Below are positions 33,512-42,601 of a DNA stretch of 47,956 bases, piece after piece (positions within the stretch are counted from its first letter, which is position 1; each line of letters begins with the position of its first letter). The notes beneath the pieces were generated by a model. It did no database searches and was not told where the DNA came from. It saw nothing but the letters and a program-made list of their open reading frames with translations. This stretch comes from Flavobacteriaceae bacterium (GTDB taxonomy: Bacteria > Bacteroidota > Bacteroidia > Flavobacteriales > Flavobacteriaceae). The stretch lies in assembly GCA_023257625.1 (NCBI GenBank), contig JALRBW010000007.1:1-47956 (forward strand), written 5' to 3'. Both the position numbers and the translations under genes were made by a program.

Positions 33512-34258
33512 TTAGGTTAACATTCCTCCATCAACATGGAGCACTTGTCCAGTAATATAACTGGATAAATCAGAAGCCAAAAAAACACAAGCATTGGCTA
33601 CATCTTCAGGTTGTCCCCCTCTTTTTAAGGGAATTCCTTCTCTCCATCCTTTCACTATTTCTTCTGAAAGTTGGGTAGTCATTTCTGTCTCTATAAATCC
33701 TGGAGCAATTACATTTGAACGAATATTACGAGATCCTAATTCTAGCGCAATTGATTTAGAAAAGCCAATAATTCCTGCCTTTGAAGCCGCATAATTGGAT
33801 TGACCTGCATTTCCTTTCACTCCCACTACTGAACTCATATGTATGAGCGATCCGTGGCGTTGTTTTAAAAAAGTTCGTTGAACGGCTTTAGTCATATTAA
33901 AGATGGACTTCAAATTCACTTCAATAACTTGATCAAAGTCTTCTTCACTCATACGCATTAAAAGGTTGTCTTTGGTAATTCCTGCATTATTGACTAAAAT
34001 ATCTAAAGCCCCAAAGTCTTCAATCACTTGATCGACCAACTTTTGAGCAGCTTCATAATTTGCAGCATTACTTTGATATCCTTTGATTTGAACACCATAT
34101 GAAGTAAGCTCTATTTCTAGCTGGTCTGCTGCATTTTTATTGTTGCTGTAAGTAAAGGCTACTGCACATCCATGCGAGGCAAAAGTAATGGCAATGCCTC
34201 TACCAATTCCTCGGCTTGCTCCGGTAATCAATGCTGTTTTTCCTGATAACAATTTCAC
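33512..34258 (-). CDS. fabG: 3-oxoacyl-[acyl-carrier-protein] reductase
   Basis: The 248-residue SDR enzyme reduces 3-oxoacyl-ACP with NADPH in fatty acid elongation. It has the TGASRGIG cofactor motif, NNAGIT, the catalytic S143, Y156 and K160 (in SSVVGVKGNAGQSNYAASKAG), and the usual VNVIAPGFIETEM and ITGQVLHVDGGM end. The start is GTG at 34258; no ATG exists in the right place. It lies 15 bp after sucD. The lipid A acyl-transfer steps and FabZ in the same cluster use the same acyl-ACP pool. Confidence 0.95.
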   Translation of the reverse strand: MKLLSGKTALITGASRGIGRGIAITFASHGCAVAFTYSNNKNAADQLEIELTSYGVQIKGYQSNAANYEAAQKLVDQVIEDFGALDILVNNAGITKDNLLMRMSEEDFDQVIEVNLKSIFNMTKAVQRTFLKQRHGSLIHMSSVVGVKGNAGQSNYAASKAGIIGFSKSIALELGSRNIRSNVIAPGFIETEMTTQLSEEIVKGWREGIPLKRGGQPEDVANACVFLASDLSSYITGQVLHVDGGMLT

Positions 34259-34273
34259 GTTACTAATTTTATT

Positions 34274-35146
34274 TTAAGCTAAAACTTCAGCTACTTTCGC
34301 TCCAATCTGTGCTGGAGAATCAACTACGTGGATTCCACATTCACGCATAATTTTTTTCTTTGCGGCCGCTGTATCATCACTACCTCCAACAATAGCACCT
34401 GCATGTCCCATAGTTCTTCCTTTTGGTGCAGTTTCTCCTGCTATAAAGCCTACTACGGGTTTTTTATTACCATTAGCTCTTATCCATTTTGCTGCATCTG
34501 CTTCTAATTGTCCACCAATTTCACCAATCATCACAATACATTCTGTATCAGGATCGTCCATAAAAAGTGCAATAGCGTCTTTAGTTGTCGTTCCGATGAT
34601 AGGATCTCCACCAATACCAATTGCGGTAGATATCCCTAACCCCTCACGCACAACCTGGTCTGATGCTTCGTAAGTTAATGTTCCAGATTTTGATACTATA
34701 CCTACTTTTCCTTTTTTAAATACAAAGCCCGGCATAATACCAACCTTAGCTTCTTCAGGAGTGATTACTCCTGGGCAGTTAGGACCAATAAGAATAGCAC
34801 CTTTTTGTTTTACATATTGAAATGCTTTGGTCATATCATTTACAGGAATACCCTCTGTTATGGCTATAATAACTTTAATACCAGCTTCTGCTGCCTCCAT
34901 AATAGCATCAGCCGCAAAGGCTGGTGGTACAAAAATAATTGAAGTATCTGCTCCTGCTTTTGAAACAGCTTCAGCTACACTATTAAAAACAGGACGATCT
35001 AAGTGAGTTTGCCCTCCTTTTCCAGGAGTAACACCACCAACTAAATTTGTTCCATATTCTATCATTTGTGAAGCATGAAAAGTTCCTTCACTTCCTGTAA
35101 AACCTTGTACGATTATTTTAGAATCCTTGTTGACAAGTACACTCAT
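34274..35146 (-). CDS. sucD: succinate-CoA ligase alpha subunit
   Basis: The 290-residue subunit binds CoA and carries the phosphohistidine of the TCA-cycle enzyme. Motifs are [61 protein letters not shown], and phospho-acceptor H248 in [10 protein letters not shown]. It is complete. The beta subunit (sucC) is not in the window, which is common in Flavobacteria where sucD sits apart in the lpx-efp cluster. It lies 21 bp after efp. Confidence 0.97.
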   Translation of the reverse strand: MSVLVNKDSKIIVQGFTGSEGTFHASQMIEYGTNLVGGVTPGKGGQTHLDRPVFNSVAEAVSKAGADTSIIFVPPAFAADAIMEAAEAGIKVIIAITEGIPVNDMTKAFQYVKQKGAILIGPNCPGVITPEEAKVGIMPGFVFKKGKVGIVSKSGTLTYEASDQVVREGLGISTAIGIGGDPIIGTTTKDAIALFMDDPDTECIVMIGEIGGQLEADAAKWIRANGNKKPVVGFIAGETAPKGRTMGHAGAIVGGSDDTAAAKKKIMRECGIHVVDSPAQIGAKVAEVLA

Positions 35147-35167
35147 ATTTTTTTAGTTCTATAAAAA

Positions 35168-35734
35168 TTATTCTTTAACGCGTTCAATGTAGCTCCCTTT
35201 TTCAGTATCTACTTTAATCTTATCTCCTTCATTAATAAATAATGGGACATTTATACTAGCCCCTGTTTCTAGAGTGGCAGGTTTGGTAGCATTAGTTGCA
35301 GTATTACCTTTAACTCCAGGTTCAGTATGTATAATTTCTAATATCACACTAGCGGGCATTTCAGCAGACAAAGGAATACCATCTTCTGTATTTATTGAAA
35401 TGGTAACCAGTTCACCCTCCTTCAATAATTCAGGCGCATCTAAAATGGCTTTATCTACACTAATTTGATTGTAATCATCTGTATTCATGAAATGATACAA
35501 ATTGTTTTCGTTGTACAAAAACTGATATTTTTGAGTTTCTACTCGAATATCATCAATTTTATGACCCGCGGAAAAGGTATTATCAATTACCTTACCATTG
35601 GTAACACTCTTAAGTTTTGTACGAACAAATGCAGGGCCTTTTCCTGGTTTAACGTGTAAAAATTCAATTATTTTATAAATATCGTTGTTGTATTTTATAC
35701 AAAGACCTTTTCTAATATCTGAAGTTGATGCCAT
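35168..35734 (-). CDS. efp: translation elongation factor P
   Basis: The 188-residue factor relieves ribosome stalling at polyproline. The N-terminal KOW-like domain has the tip loop KPGKGPAF with K32 at the position modified in E. coli. Later blocks are YQFLYNENNLYHFMNTDDYNQI and the C-terminal GASINVPLFINEGDKIKVDTEKG, the standard EF-P signature. The glutamine usually found after PGKG is replaced by proline (PGKGPA), a feature shared by Bacteroidota. It is followed by sucD and preceded by lpxA. It has its own perfect -7 box only eight bases before the ATG. Confidence 0.97.
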   Translation of the reverse strand: MASTSDIRKGLCIKYNNDIYKIIEFLHVKPGKGPAFVRTKLKSVTNGKVIDNTFSAGHKIDDIRVETQKYQFLYNENNLYHFMNTDDYNQISVDKAILDAPELLKEGELVTISINTEDGIPLSAEMPASVILEIIHTEPGVKGNTATNATKPATLETGASINVPLFINEGDKIKVDTEKGSYIERVKE

Positions 35735-35742
35735 AATGAGTG

Positions 35743-35750
35743 CAAATTTA
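35743..35750 (-). promoter_or_regulatory. -7 promoter box TAAATTTG for efp
   Basis: The minus strand reads TAAATTTG (exact TAnnTTTG) eight bases before the efp ATG, in the 22-bp gap behind lpxA. It suggests efp-sucD-fabG can be transcribed apart from the lpx genes, with a very short 5' leader. Confidence 0.45.
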
Positions 35751-35756
35751 CATGTT

Positions 35757-36530
35757 TTAAAAATATCCTTTCATTAAACCTCGTTTGGATTGTTTAATGA
35801 ATTGTAAAATTAAATCGCGTTCTGGAGAATCGAATTGTTTTGCCTCAATTAAACGCAATGCATTTGTTGTATTTAAATTATTTTGAAAAAGTATCCGGTA
35901 AATCGATTGTATTTCTTCAATTTTTTCAGCTGAAAAACCCTTTCTTCGTAATCCTACCGAATTAACACCAGCGTAAGATATTGGTTCCCTTGCTGCTTTC
36001 ACATAAGGGGGAATATCTTTCCTAACTTTTGACCCACCACCTACAAAAGCATAATCACCAATGGAGCAAAATTGATGAATGGCCACTAATCCGGCAAGGA
36101 TAACATGATTCCCAATTTTTATATGTCCTGCTAAAGTGCTATTATTAGAAAACACACAATGACTTCCTACTATACAATCATGTGCAATATGAGAATAAGC
36201 CATAATCAAATTATCTGTTCCAATAAAAGTTTTTCCAGTTTCTTTAGTTCCTCGATTTATTGTAACACATTCCCTAATAGTGGTGAAATCTCCAATTATT
36301 GCAAATGATTCTTCACCAGAAAATTTTAAATCCTGTGGAATGGCACCAATTACAGCACCAGGAAATACTTTACAGTTTTTTCCAATTCGTGTCCCTGACA
36401 TTAAAGTTACATTAGGGCCAATCCAAGTTCCTTCCCCAATTTCTACATTGTTTTCAATTGTGGTAAAAGAACCTACTTCAACGTTTTTTCCAAGAATAGC
36501 TTTTGGATGAATATTACAGTATGTATTCAT
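35757..36530 (-). CDS. lpxA: UDP-N-acetylglucosamine acyltransferase
   Basis: The 257-residue protein is a left-handed beta-helix acyltransferase that transfers a 3-hydroxyacyl chain from ACP to UDP-GlcNAc, the first lipid A step. Hexapeptide repeats fill residues 4-185. Key blocks are IHPKAILGKNVEVG, GAVIGAIPQDLKF, TIRECVTINRGT, and the catalytic histidine in YSHIAHDCIVG. The C-terminal helical domain has NSVGLRRKGFSAEKIEEIQSIYR. It is complete. It follows lpxC-fabZ by 15 bp and precedes efp by 22 bp. Confidence 0.97.
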   Translation of the reverse strand: MNTYCNIHPKAILGKNVEVGSFTTIENNVEIGEGTWIGPNVTLMSGTRIGKNCKVFPGAVIGAIPQDLKFSGEESFAIIGDFTTIRECVTINRGTKETGKTFIGTDNLIMAYSHIAHDCIVGSHCVFSNNSTLAGHIKIGNHVILAGLVAIHQFCSIGDYAFVGGGSKVRKDIPPYVKAAREPISYAGVNSVGLRRKGFSAEKIEEIQSIYRILFQNNLNTTNALRLIEAKQFDSPERDLILQFIKQSKRGLMKGYF

Positions 36531-36545
36531 GATAAAATTTAGGAT

Positions 36546-37958
36546 TTATTCTTTTGCATCATTGCGCCTAGAAATTTGAGCCATTAATTCACCTTCACTT
36601 ACTTGTTGGCCATTGACAAAGGCATATCCTTTCATGTTGCATATTCCTCTTCGAATTGGGGTTAATAATTCTAACTTAAAAATTAACGTATCTCCAGGAT
36701 AAACAGGTTTTTTAAATTTAACATTATCAATTTTCATAAAAAATGTAAGGTAATTCTCAGGATCAGGAACGGTACTTAGTACTAATACACCCCCCGCTTG
36801 AGCCATAGCTTCTATCTGTAAAACTCCCGGCATTACTGGCGCACCAGGAAAATGACCTTGAAAAAAAGATTCATTCATTGTCACATTTTTTAATCCTACC
36901 ACATGAGTCTCTGTAAGCTCTAAAATTCGATCAACTAATAAAAATGGTGGTCGATGAGGTAACATTGCCATAATTTGATTAATATCCATAACAGGAGGTA
37001 CCTCTAAATTGACTTTGGGAACGTTTAACTTTCTTTCGTTTTTTATTAAAGTCAATATTTTTTTAGCAAAATCGGTATTTATTTTATGACCAGGTTTTGT
37101 AGCAATAATTTGTCCTTGAATTGGTATTCCAACAAGAGATAAATCACCCATTACATCAAGTAATTTATGACGTGCAGCTTCATTAGGAAAGTATAGTGAA
37201 GTATTATCTAAAATTCCATTCCGCTTAACCGTAATTGATTCTTTACCAAAGGCTTTTTTCAGGATTTCTAAAGTAGCATCGTCCAATGTTTTATCTACAT
37301 AAATAATAGCATTATTCAAATCACCTCCTTTAATTAAACCTTTGTCTAACAAAGGTTTTAATTCATGAAGAAAACTAAATGTTCGAGCTGGAGCTATTTC
37401 ATTTTCAAATTCACTCAATTGCTCTAAACTAGCAAATTGTGATCCTAATACTTGAGTATGATAATCAATCATCACTTTATAGGATGTCCTATCAGCTGGA
37501 ATTAGAATAAATTCACTCCCGTTTTCTTCATCTATGTGTCGAATAATTTCTTGAACAACAAATACTTCCTGAAGTGCCTCTTGGGCTACAATTCCTGATT
37601 CTTTAATTTTTTTAAAAAATTCTAATGCCGATCCATCAAGAATAGGAACTTCTTCACCTGATAATCCTATAAAGCAATTGGTGACTTTAGCACCACTCAA
37701 AGCAGCTAAAAGATGTTCAGGTGTTTTTACTTCTACTTCATTTAAAACTAATGTTGTGCCACGTGTAGTTTGACTAACAAAATTAGCTAATGCAGGAATT
37801 TCTACTTGAGGATCTAAATCCAAACGTTTAAAAACTATTCCAGTATTTTCAGGCGCAGGAGAAAGTTTAACTGTAATTATATTTCCTGAATGCAATCCTA
37901 TTCCTTGGAATGAAATTTCTTTTTTGATTGTGGTTTGAGCAGTAGAGGATGTAATCAT
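36546..37958 (-). CDS. lpxC-fabZ: bifunctional LpxC deacetylase / FabZ dehydratase fusion
   Basis: The 470-residue fusion joins UDP-3-O-acyl-GlcNAc deacetylase (residues about 1-310) to 3-hydroxyacyl-ACP dehydratase FabZ (about 320-470). The LpxC half starts [18 protein letters not shown] and has zinc-ligand blocks [12 protein letters not shown] and [14 protein letters not shown]. FabZ is recognised by [14 protein letters not shown], with catalytic H, and [20 protein letters not shown], with catalytic E. The fusion is a known hallmark of Bacteroidota and couples lipid A commitment to fatty acid elongation. Its ATG overlaps the lpxD stop by four bases. Confidence 0.97.
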   Translation of the reverse strand: MITSSTAQTTIKKEISFQGIGLHSGNIITVKLSPAPENTGIVFKRLDLDPQVEIPALANFVSQTTRGTTLVLNEVEVKTPEHLLAALSGAKVTNCFIGLSGEEVPILDGSALEFFKKIKESGIVAQEALQEVFVVQEIIRHIDEENGSEFILIPADRTSYKVMIDYHTQVLGSQFASLEQLSEFENEIAPARTFSFLHELKPLLDKGLIKGGDLNNAIIYVDKTLDDATLEILKKAFGKESITVKRNGILDNTSLYFPNEAARHKLLDVMGDLSLVGIPIQGQIIATKPGHKINTDFAKKILTLIKNERKLNVPKVNLEVPPVMDINQIMAMLPHRPPFLLVDRILELTETHVVGLKNVTMNESFFQGHFPGAPVMPGVLQIEAMAQAGGVLVLSTVPDPENYLTFFMKIDNVKFKKPVYPGDTLIFKLELLTPIRRGICNMKGYAFVNGQQVSEGELMAQISRRNDAKE

Positions 37959-38977
37959 AACTTCATATTTTTTTCTACGCGTTCAACTTTATTTTTTAAT
38001 TCAGGTAAGTTTTTAAAAACAGTATAAGATTTATAAAAGGATCGAAAATCAAATCCAGGAGTTCCTTGAATAGTAGATCCTGAAGGTACATTATTTATAA
38101 CTCCAGTTTGTCCTTGTATTTTAATATTATCACCAAGTTTTAAGTGACCAATAATACCTACCTGTCCTCCAATCACGCAGTCAGATCCTATTTTTGTGGA
38201 ACCTGCAATACCCGATTGAGCGGCAATGAGAGTACGTGGGCCAATTTCTACATTATGTGCAATTTGAACAAGGTTATCTAGTTTAACTCCATCATGAAGT
38301 ATTGTATTCCCTAAAGTTGCCCTATCAATGGTTGAATTGGCACCAATTTCTACTTTATCACCTAGTATTACATTACCTACTTGAGGTATTTTAATTGCAG
38401 TATCTTTTCCTTGAGCTACAAAACCAAATCCATCTGATCCAATTACAACTCCACTATGTAAAATACATTCATTTCCAATTTGGGTGCCTTTTAAAAGTGT
38501 TACCCTTTGATGAATTACGGATCCTTTTCCAATGTGCACATCGTTTCCTAAGTAAGAATAGGCTCCAATTGAGACGTTTTCATGAATTTTACAGTTTTCC
38601 CCAATATATACAAAGGGCCCAACATAAACATTTCCCTCAATTTTGGCAGAATCATCAATAATTGCAGTTCTATGAATTCCTGATTGAATTTCTTTATTTT
38701 GATTAGCCCATTCTATTAATAATTGACAAAAAACTTTATATGGATCTTCAACTTCAATTAAAGTTGTATTCGATGAAAATTGTTTTTGTTTTTGATTTAC
38801 TAAAACAATACTGGCTTGAGTAGTTTTTAAAAAGGGCTCATACTTAGAATTTGCCAAAAATGTTAAAGATCCTTTAGGTGCCGATTCTATTTTAGCAAGT
38901 TGATTAATTACGACTGAAGGGGAACCAACCACCTTACCGTTGTATTTTTTGCCAATTTCTTGAGCAGTCAATTTCAT
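37955..38977 (-). CDS. lpxD: UDP-3-O-(3-hydroxyacyl)glucosamine N-acyltransferase
   Basis: The 340-residue enzyme adds the second 3-hydroxyacyl chain in lipid A synthesis. The N-terminal uridine-binding domain (about residues 1-100) is followed by a left-handed beta-helix of hexapeptide repeats with [31 protein letters not shown] and the catalytic histidine in [12 protein letters not shown]. It ends in a short helix with [13 protein letters not shown] at 38977 is preferred, giving [14 protein letters not shown] as in homologues; an ATG 18 bases upstream is in frame but would lie upstream of the likely transcription start. Confidence 0.96.
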   Translation of the reverse strand: MKLTAQEIGKKYNGKVVGSPSVVINQLAKIESAPKGSLTFLANSKYEPFLKTTQASIVLVNQKQKQFSSNTTLIEVEDPYKVFCQLLIEWANQNKEIQSGIHRTAIIDDSAKIEGNVYVGPFVYIGENCKIHENVSIGAYSYLGNDVHIGKGSVIHQRVTLLKGTQIGNECILHSGVVIGSDGFGFVAQGKDTAIKIPQVGNVILGDKVEIGANSTIDRATLGNTILHDGVKLDNLVQIAHNVEIGPRTLIAAQSGIAGSTKIGSDCVIGGQVGIIGHLKLGDNIKIQGQTGVINNVPSGSTIQGTPGFDFRSFYKSYTVFKNLPELKNKVERVEKNMKL

Positions 38978-38982
38978 GACCG

Positions 38983-38990
38983 CAAAATTA
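38983..38990 (-). promoter_or_regulatory. -7 promoter box TAATTTTG for lpxD
   Basis: The minus strand reads TAATTTTG (exact TAnnTTTG), ending five bases before the preferred lpxD ATG, in the 21-bp gap behind the HD gene. If used, the lpxD mRNA would be essentially leaderless. Confidence 0.42.
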
Positions 38991-38998
38991 CGCATTAA

Positions 38999-40222
38999 TT
39001 AAGAATTATTTTGTTTTGGATAGCACAAATAATGCTTGACGTTGGGGCTTGAAAACGTATTAGAATCCAAATAAGAAACATATTTTGCCATTGGTTCAAC
39101 TTTCCCAGATTTTTCCTTGATTAATATCTGTACTTGGTCAGTAAAATAGGTCTGATTTGAAATTGAACCATGAAATACAAAAAAATCAATTTCTTCTTCT
39201 TGCATTTCAAGTCCTTTTAACCGTTTCTTCTTAGAAATTATTTCATTTGCTGTAAAAGGTTCTTCTTGAATTTTAATCTTAGGAAGGTTTCTATTGATAA
39301 GTTGTTGTGACAATTGTTTTAAAATAGGGTCAGTATGAGAACACCATTGCTTGAGTAATGATAAAATATCTGAATCATCTAATAAAAGATAATGTGCTAA
39401 AATTGCTTCTGAAATGGGTTCATTTTCATTTTGGTTCAATAGGGGCTTTAAAATATGGGCTTCTGATAATTTTTCTTTGTCCATTTCAACCAAATAACGA
39501 AAACGCTGAAGCGTTTTAACTAGTAATAATTCCGCTACTAAACTAGTTTTGTGAAGATAAACTTGCCAATACATTAATCGTCTAGCCAATAGAAATTTTT
39601 CAAGTGAATGAACACCCTTATATTCAAACACAAGTTGTTCCCCTTCAACGTTCATCATTGCAAGAATACGGTCTGTATTGATATTTCCCTCGGTAACACC
39701 AGTATAAAAACTATCTCTCTTTAAATAATCAAGTCGATCAACATCAACTTGCCCAGAAATTAGCTGGTGCATAAACTTTCTAGAATAATTATTGGTAAAA
39801 ATTTGAATAGCTAAATCTAATTTTCCATTAAATGAAACATTCAACAAATGAAAAACTCTCAAAGATATCGTCTCGTGGTGAACTCCTTTAAAAAGTGCCT
39901 TTTCTGTTGCATGGGAAAAAGGGCCATGACCAATGTCGTGAAGTAAAATTGCAATTTGCATGGCTTCACTTTCTTTAAAACTTACCGATATTCCTTTTGA
40001 AACTAAAACAGCTATTGCTCGTTGCATAATATGCATAGAACCTAAGGCGTGGCCAAAACGAGTATGATTTGCACCAGGATAAACAAATGATGACAATCCC
40101 ATTTGTGAAATACGTCTTAGCCGTTGAAAAAAGGGATGATTAATAAGTTTAAGTATCAATTCTGATTCAATGGTAATAAATCCATAAATTGGATCGTTAA
40201 AAAAAGTGTTTTTTTGATACAC
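38999..40222 (-). CDS. HD-domain phosphohydrolase (dGTPase-like/SAMHD1-like)
   Basis: The 407-residue protein starts with FFNDPIYGFITIESELI and has RLRRISQMGLSSFVYPGANHTRFGHALG (H58), the metal-binding H95-D96 in LLHDIGHGPFSHATE, and DVDRLDYLKRDSFYTGV. These are the HD-superfamily motifs of the SAMHD1/dGTPase-like group; the nucleotide substrate is not known. The start is GTG at 40222, forced by an in-frame stop six bases upstream (40226). It lies next to porX on the opposite strand and precedes lpxD by 21 bp. This arrangement recurs in Flavobacteria as far as I recall. Confidence 0.9.
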   Translation of the reverse strand: MYQKNTFFNDPIYGFITIESELILKLINHPFFQRLRRISQMGLSSFVYPGANHTRFGHALGSMHIMQRAIAVLVSKGISVSFKESEAMQIAILLHDIGHGPFSHATEKALFKGVHHETISLRVFHLLNVSFNGKLDLAIQIFTNNYSRKFMHQLISGQVDVDRLDYLKRDSFYTGVTEGNINTDRILAMMNVEGEQLVFEYKGVHSLEKFLLARRLMYWQVYLHKTSLVAELLLVKTLQRFRYLVEMDKEKLSEAHILKPLLNQNENEPISEAILAHYLLLDDSDILSLLKQWCSHTDPILKQLSQQLINRNLPKIKIQEEPFTANEIISKKKRLKGLEMQEEEIDFFVFHGSISNQTYFTDQVQILIKEKSGKVEPMAKYVSYLDSNTFSSPNVKHYLCYPKQNNS

Positions 40223-40241
40223 GCTTTATTCAGAATTTTAA

Positions 40242-40249
40242 CAAAGATA
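40242..40249 (-). promoter_or_regulatory. -7 promoter box TATCTTTG for the HD-lpx operon
   Basis: The minus strand reads TATCTTTG (exact TAnnTTTG) 19 bases before the GTG start of the HD gene, within the 31 bp shared with the divergent porX gene. The nearest upstream TTG lies 15 bases away and falls inside porX. Confidence 0.48.
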
Positions 40250-40253
40250 ACAA

Positions 40254-41798
40254 ATGAAACGGATCAAGATTTTATGGGTAGATGATGAAATTGACCTATT
40301 AAAATCACATATTATTTTCCTCGAAACAAAAGGTTATGACTCCTCTCCCTGTAATAACGGGCGTGATGCTATTGATCGTGTCAGAGAAGAATATTTTGAT
40401 GTTGTTCTTTTAGATGAAAATATGCCAGGATTAACGGGTATTGAAACGTTAGCTGCCATAAAAAATCGTAGGCCCAGTCTTCCAGTTATAATGATTACTA
40501 AAAACGAGGAGGAACAGATTATGGATGAAGCAATAGGAACTAAAATTTCAGATTACTTAATTAAACCTATAAATCCATACCAAATCCTGTCTTCGCTTAA
40601 AAAAATCCTTAATCATAAAAGTTTAATAGCTGAAAAAACTACCCAAAATTATCGTGAAGAGTTTTCATCACTTTCTCATCGCCTTCTTGATTTAAATTCT
40701 CCAAAAGATTGGGCTCAATATTATAAAGATTTGGTTTTTTGGGAATTAGAGCTAGAATCACTTGAAGATCAAGAATGGCATAATATGTTTGAAGGACAAT
40801 GGAAAGAAGCGAATATTCAATTTTCAAAATATATTGAATTACATTATCAAGATTGGATTCAGAAAGATAGCGGTCCGATTTTATCACATAATGCTTTTCA
40901 GCGGTTGGTTTATCCACATCTATCAGCTTCTACTCCCACCCTTTTAATTGTTATTGATAATTTACGGTTAGATCAATGGCAAACTTTATTGCCTTCAATT
41001 GAACAAATTGCAACTTTACTTGATGAAAAAACGTATTATAGCTTGCTACCTACAACAACTCAATATGCTCGTAACTCATTTTTTGCAGGCCTTACTCCAC
41101 TTCAAATTCAAACCCAATTTCCAACATGGTGGGTAACTGAATCAAATGAAATTGGAAAAAATCTATATGAGGAAGAATTACTAAAAGCCAATTGTATTCG
41201 TTTAGGATATCGACGTCCCATTAGTTATCATAAGGTCATTCAATCTTCACAGGGACATCATTTAGTAAATACAATACAAAATCATACACATGAAGGTCTC
41301 ACAACCGTTGTTTATAATTTTGTGGACATGATATCACATGCAAAAACCGATATGAACGTAATTAAAGAACTAACTTCAGACAATAAAGCTTATCGATCAT
41401 TAACTCATAGTTGGTTTAAAAATAGTAGCTTGATAGAACTTATTAAAAAAGCACTTTCCTTAGAGTATAAAGTGATTCTGACCACAGATCATGGCACAAT
41501 AAATGTTGATCTGCCTAGCAGTATAATTGGAGATAAAGAAACTAATCTAAACTTACGTTACAAAACAGGGAAAAGTTTGACTTACAATAAAAAAGATGTC
41601 TATACCTGTCAAGATCCCAAAAAATTAGAATTGCCAACTTACCATATCAATAGTCCTTTTATTTTTGCCAAGGCCAACCGATACTTCGTTTATAAAAACA
41701 ATTATAATCACTTTGTACAACATTTTAAAAACACTTATCAACATGGGGGTATTTCAATGGAAGAAATGATACTCCCTTTTGTTGTTTTACGTAAATGA
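40254..41798 (+). CDS. porX: PorX-type response regulator with PglZ domain
   Basis: The 514-residue protein has an N-terminal receiver domain (residues 1-120) with the acidic pocket D10-D11, phospho-acceptor D54 in VVLLDENMPG and the K-containing MITKNEE. It lacks a DNA-binding output domain. Residues about 220-514 form a PglZ (alkaline-phosphatase-like) domain, with TTTQYARN (267-274), D358 and H362 in NFVDMISHAK, D412-H413 in TTDHGT and a final HGGISMEEMILP. PorX is known in Porphyromonas and Flavobacterium as a regulator of the type IX secretion system and gliding; its PglZ part hydrolyses oligonucleotides. It starts 31 bp from the HD gene and is followed by tsaE. Confidence 0.93.
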   Translation: MKRIKILWVDDEIDLLKSHIIFLETKGYDSSPCNNGRDAIDRVREEYFDVVLLDENMPGLTGIETLAAIKNRRPSLPVIMITKNEEEQIMDEAIGTKISDYLIKPINPYQILSSLKKILNHKSLIAEKTTQNYREEFSSLSHRLLDLNSPKDWAQYYKDLVFWELELESLEDQEWHNMFEGQWKEANIQFSKYIELHYQDWIQKDSGPILSHNAFQRLVYPHLSASTPTLLIVIDNLRLDQWQTLLPSIEQIATLLDEKTYYSLLPTTTQYARNSFFAGLTPLQIQTQFPTWWVTESNEIGKNLYEEELLKANCIRLGYRRPISYHKVIQSSQGHHLVNTIQNHTHEGLTTVVYNFVDMISHAKTDMNVIKELTSDNKAYRSLTHSWFKNSSLIELIKKALSLEYKVILTTDHGTINVDLPSSIIGDKETNLNLRYKTGKSLTYNKKDVYTCQDPKKLELPTYHINSPFIFAKANRYFVYKNNYNHFVQHFKNTYQHGGISMEEMILPFVVLRK

Positions 41799-41816
41799 GC
41801 ACTGTACATTTGTCTT

Positions 41817-42242
41817 ATGGAAATTATATTTTCATTAGACCAACTTTCTGAAGTTGCCAAAGCGGTTATAAACCATGCTAATCATCGTGTGCTAAGCATA
41901 GAGGGGCCTATGGGCGCGGGAAAGACCACTTTAATTTCAGCAATATGCAAAGCACTTTCTGTTGCTGAGGAAGTAAACAGTCCAACTTTTGCCATGGTCA
42001 ATACCTATCAAGCTCAACACGATTTAATTTATCATTTCGACTTTTATCGGTTAGAACATCCTGACGAAGCATTAGATTTTGGGGTTGAAGAATATTTTGA
42101 GTCAGGAGCCTATTGTTTTTTAGAATGGGCAGAAAAAATAACACCTCATTTACCTTTTCAATACAACCGATATCAAATCACCTTTTTGAATACTCAAAAA
42201 AGAAAATTAACAGCCCTACCTATCAACACGCATTTTATATGA
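41817..42242 (+). CDS. tsaE: tRNA t6A biosynthesis ATPase TsaE
   Basis: The 141-residue P-loop protein powers turnover of the TsaB-TsaD complex for threonylcarbamoylation of tRNA A37. It has Walker A in EGPMGAGKTTLISAICKAL, SPTFAMVNTY, IYHFDFYRLEHPDE and FLEWAEK, all diagnostic. It is complete. It begins 18 bp after porX, and its stop codon overlaps the ATG of the next small membrane protein (ATGA). The Sua5/YrdC enzyme of the same pathway is encoded near the end of the window. Confidence 0.95.
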   Translation: MEIIFSLDQLSEVAKAVINHANHRVLSIEGPMGAGKTTLISAICKALSVAEEVNSPTFAMVNTYQAQHDLIYHFDFYRLEHPDEALDFGVEEYFESGAYCFLEWAEKITPHLPFQYNRYQITFLNTQKRKLTALPINTHFI

Positions 42243-42601
42243 AATTACTACATAGAATAGGGTATTATTTGGGGGGATTTTCAATTGGACTTATTTTATT
42301 AGCATTTATTTTTAATGGTAAAAAGACAAGTTGCAATTATTCCCCCTCAGCAAGAGTTAAAAATGATTTGCTTCAAAAAAAAATTCAAATTGATTCCATA
42401 GTGCTAGAGAATAATCCTAATATTTCAGTTGAAAAGGTAAAAGATTGGATTAATTCTGGGAATGTTAATTTCTCAAAAAGTGAAACTAAAAGAGATTCTT
42501 GTCGCCTTTATCATATTGATCTTTTTGAAAAAAAAAACCAATATATACGGATTGAAAACTGTTTAAAAACAATTCATCTGGTTGAAATTAAAACACCTTA
42601 A
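42239..42601 (+). CDS. small membrane-anchored protein (DUF4258-like)
   Basis: ATG at 42239 overlaps the tsaE stop (ATGA) and opens a 120-residue frame beginning MKLLHRIGYYLGGFSIGLILL. One transmembrane helix (about residues 8-25) is followed by GKKTSCNYSPSARV, then SVEKVKDWINSGNVNFSKSETKRDSCRLYHIDLFE, with cysteines at the edges of the folded part. This matches my memory of DUF4258-type proteins that follow tsaE in Flavobacteria; the function is unknown. A longer frame beginning at 42113 is an artefact that runs inside tsaE. The end overlaps the convergent proline dehydrogenase gene by 14 bp. Confidence 0.72.
   Translation: MKLLHRIGYYLGGFSIGLILLAFIFNGKKTSCNYSPSARVKNDLLQKKIQIDSIVLENNPNISVEKVKDWINSGNVNFSKSETKRDSCRLYHIDLFEKKNQYIRIENCLKTIHLVEIKTP

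Noticed and set aside
42113-42238. Extended start of the small membrane protein inside tsaE
   Set aside because: The extra 42 residues are the tsaE sequence in another frame; ATG at 42239 with ATGA coupling gives a membrane anchor at the N-terminus.
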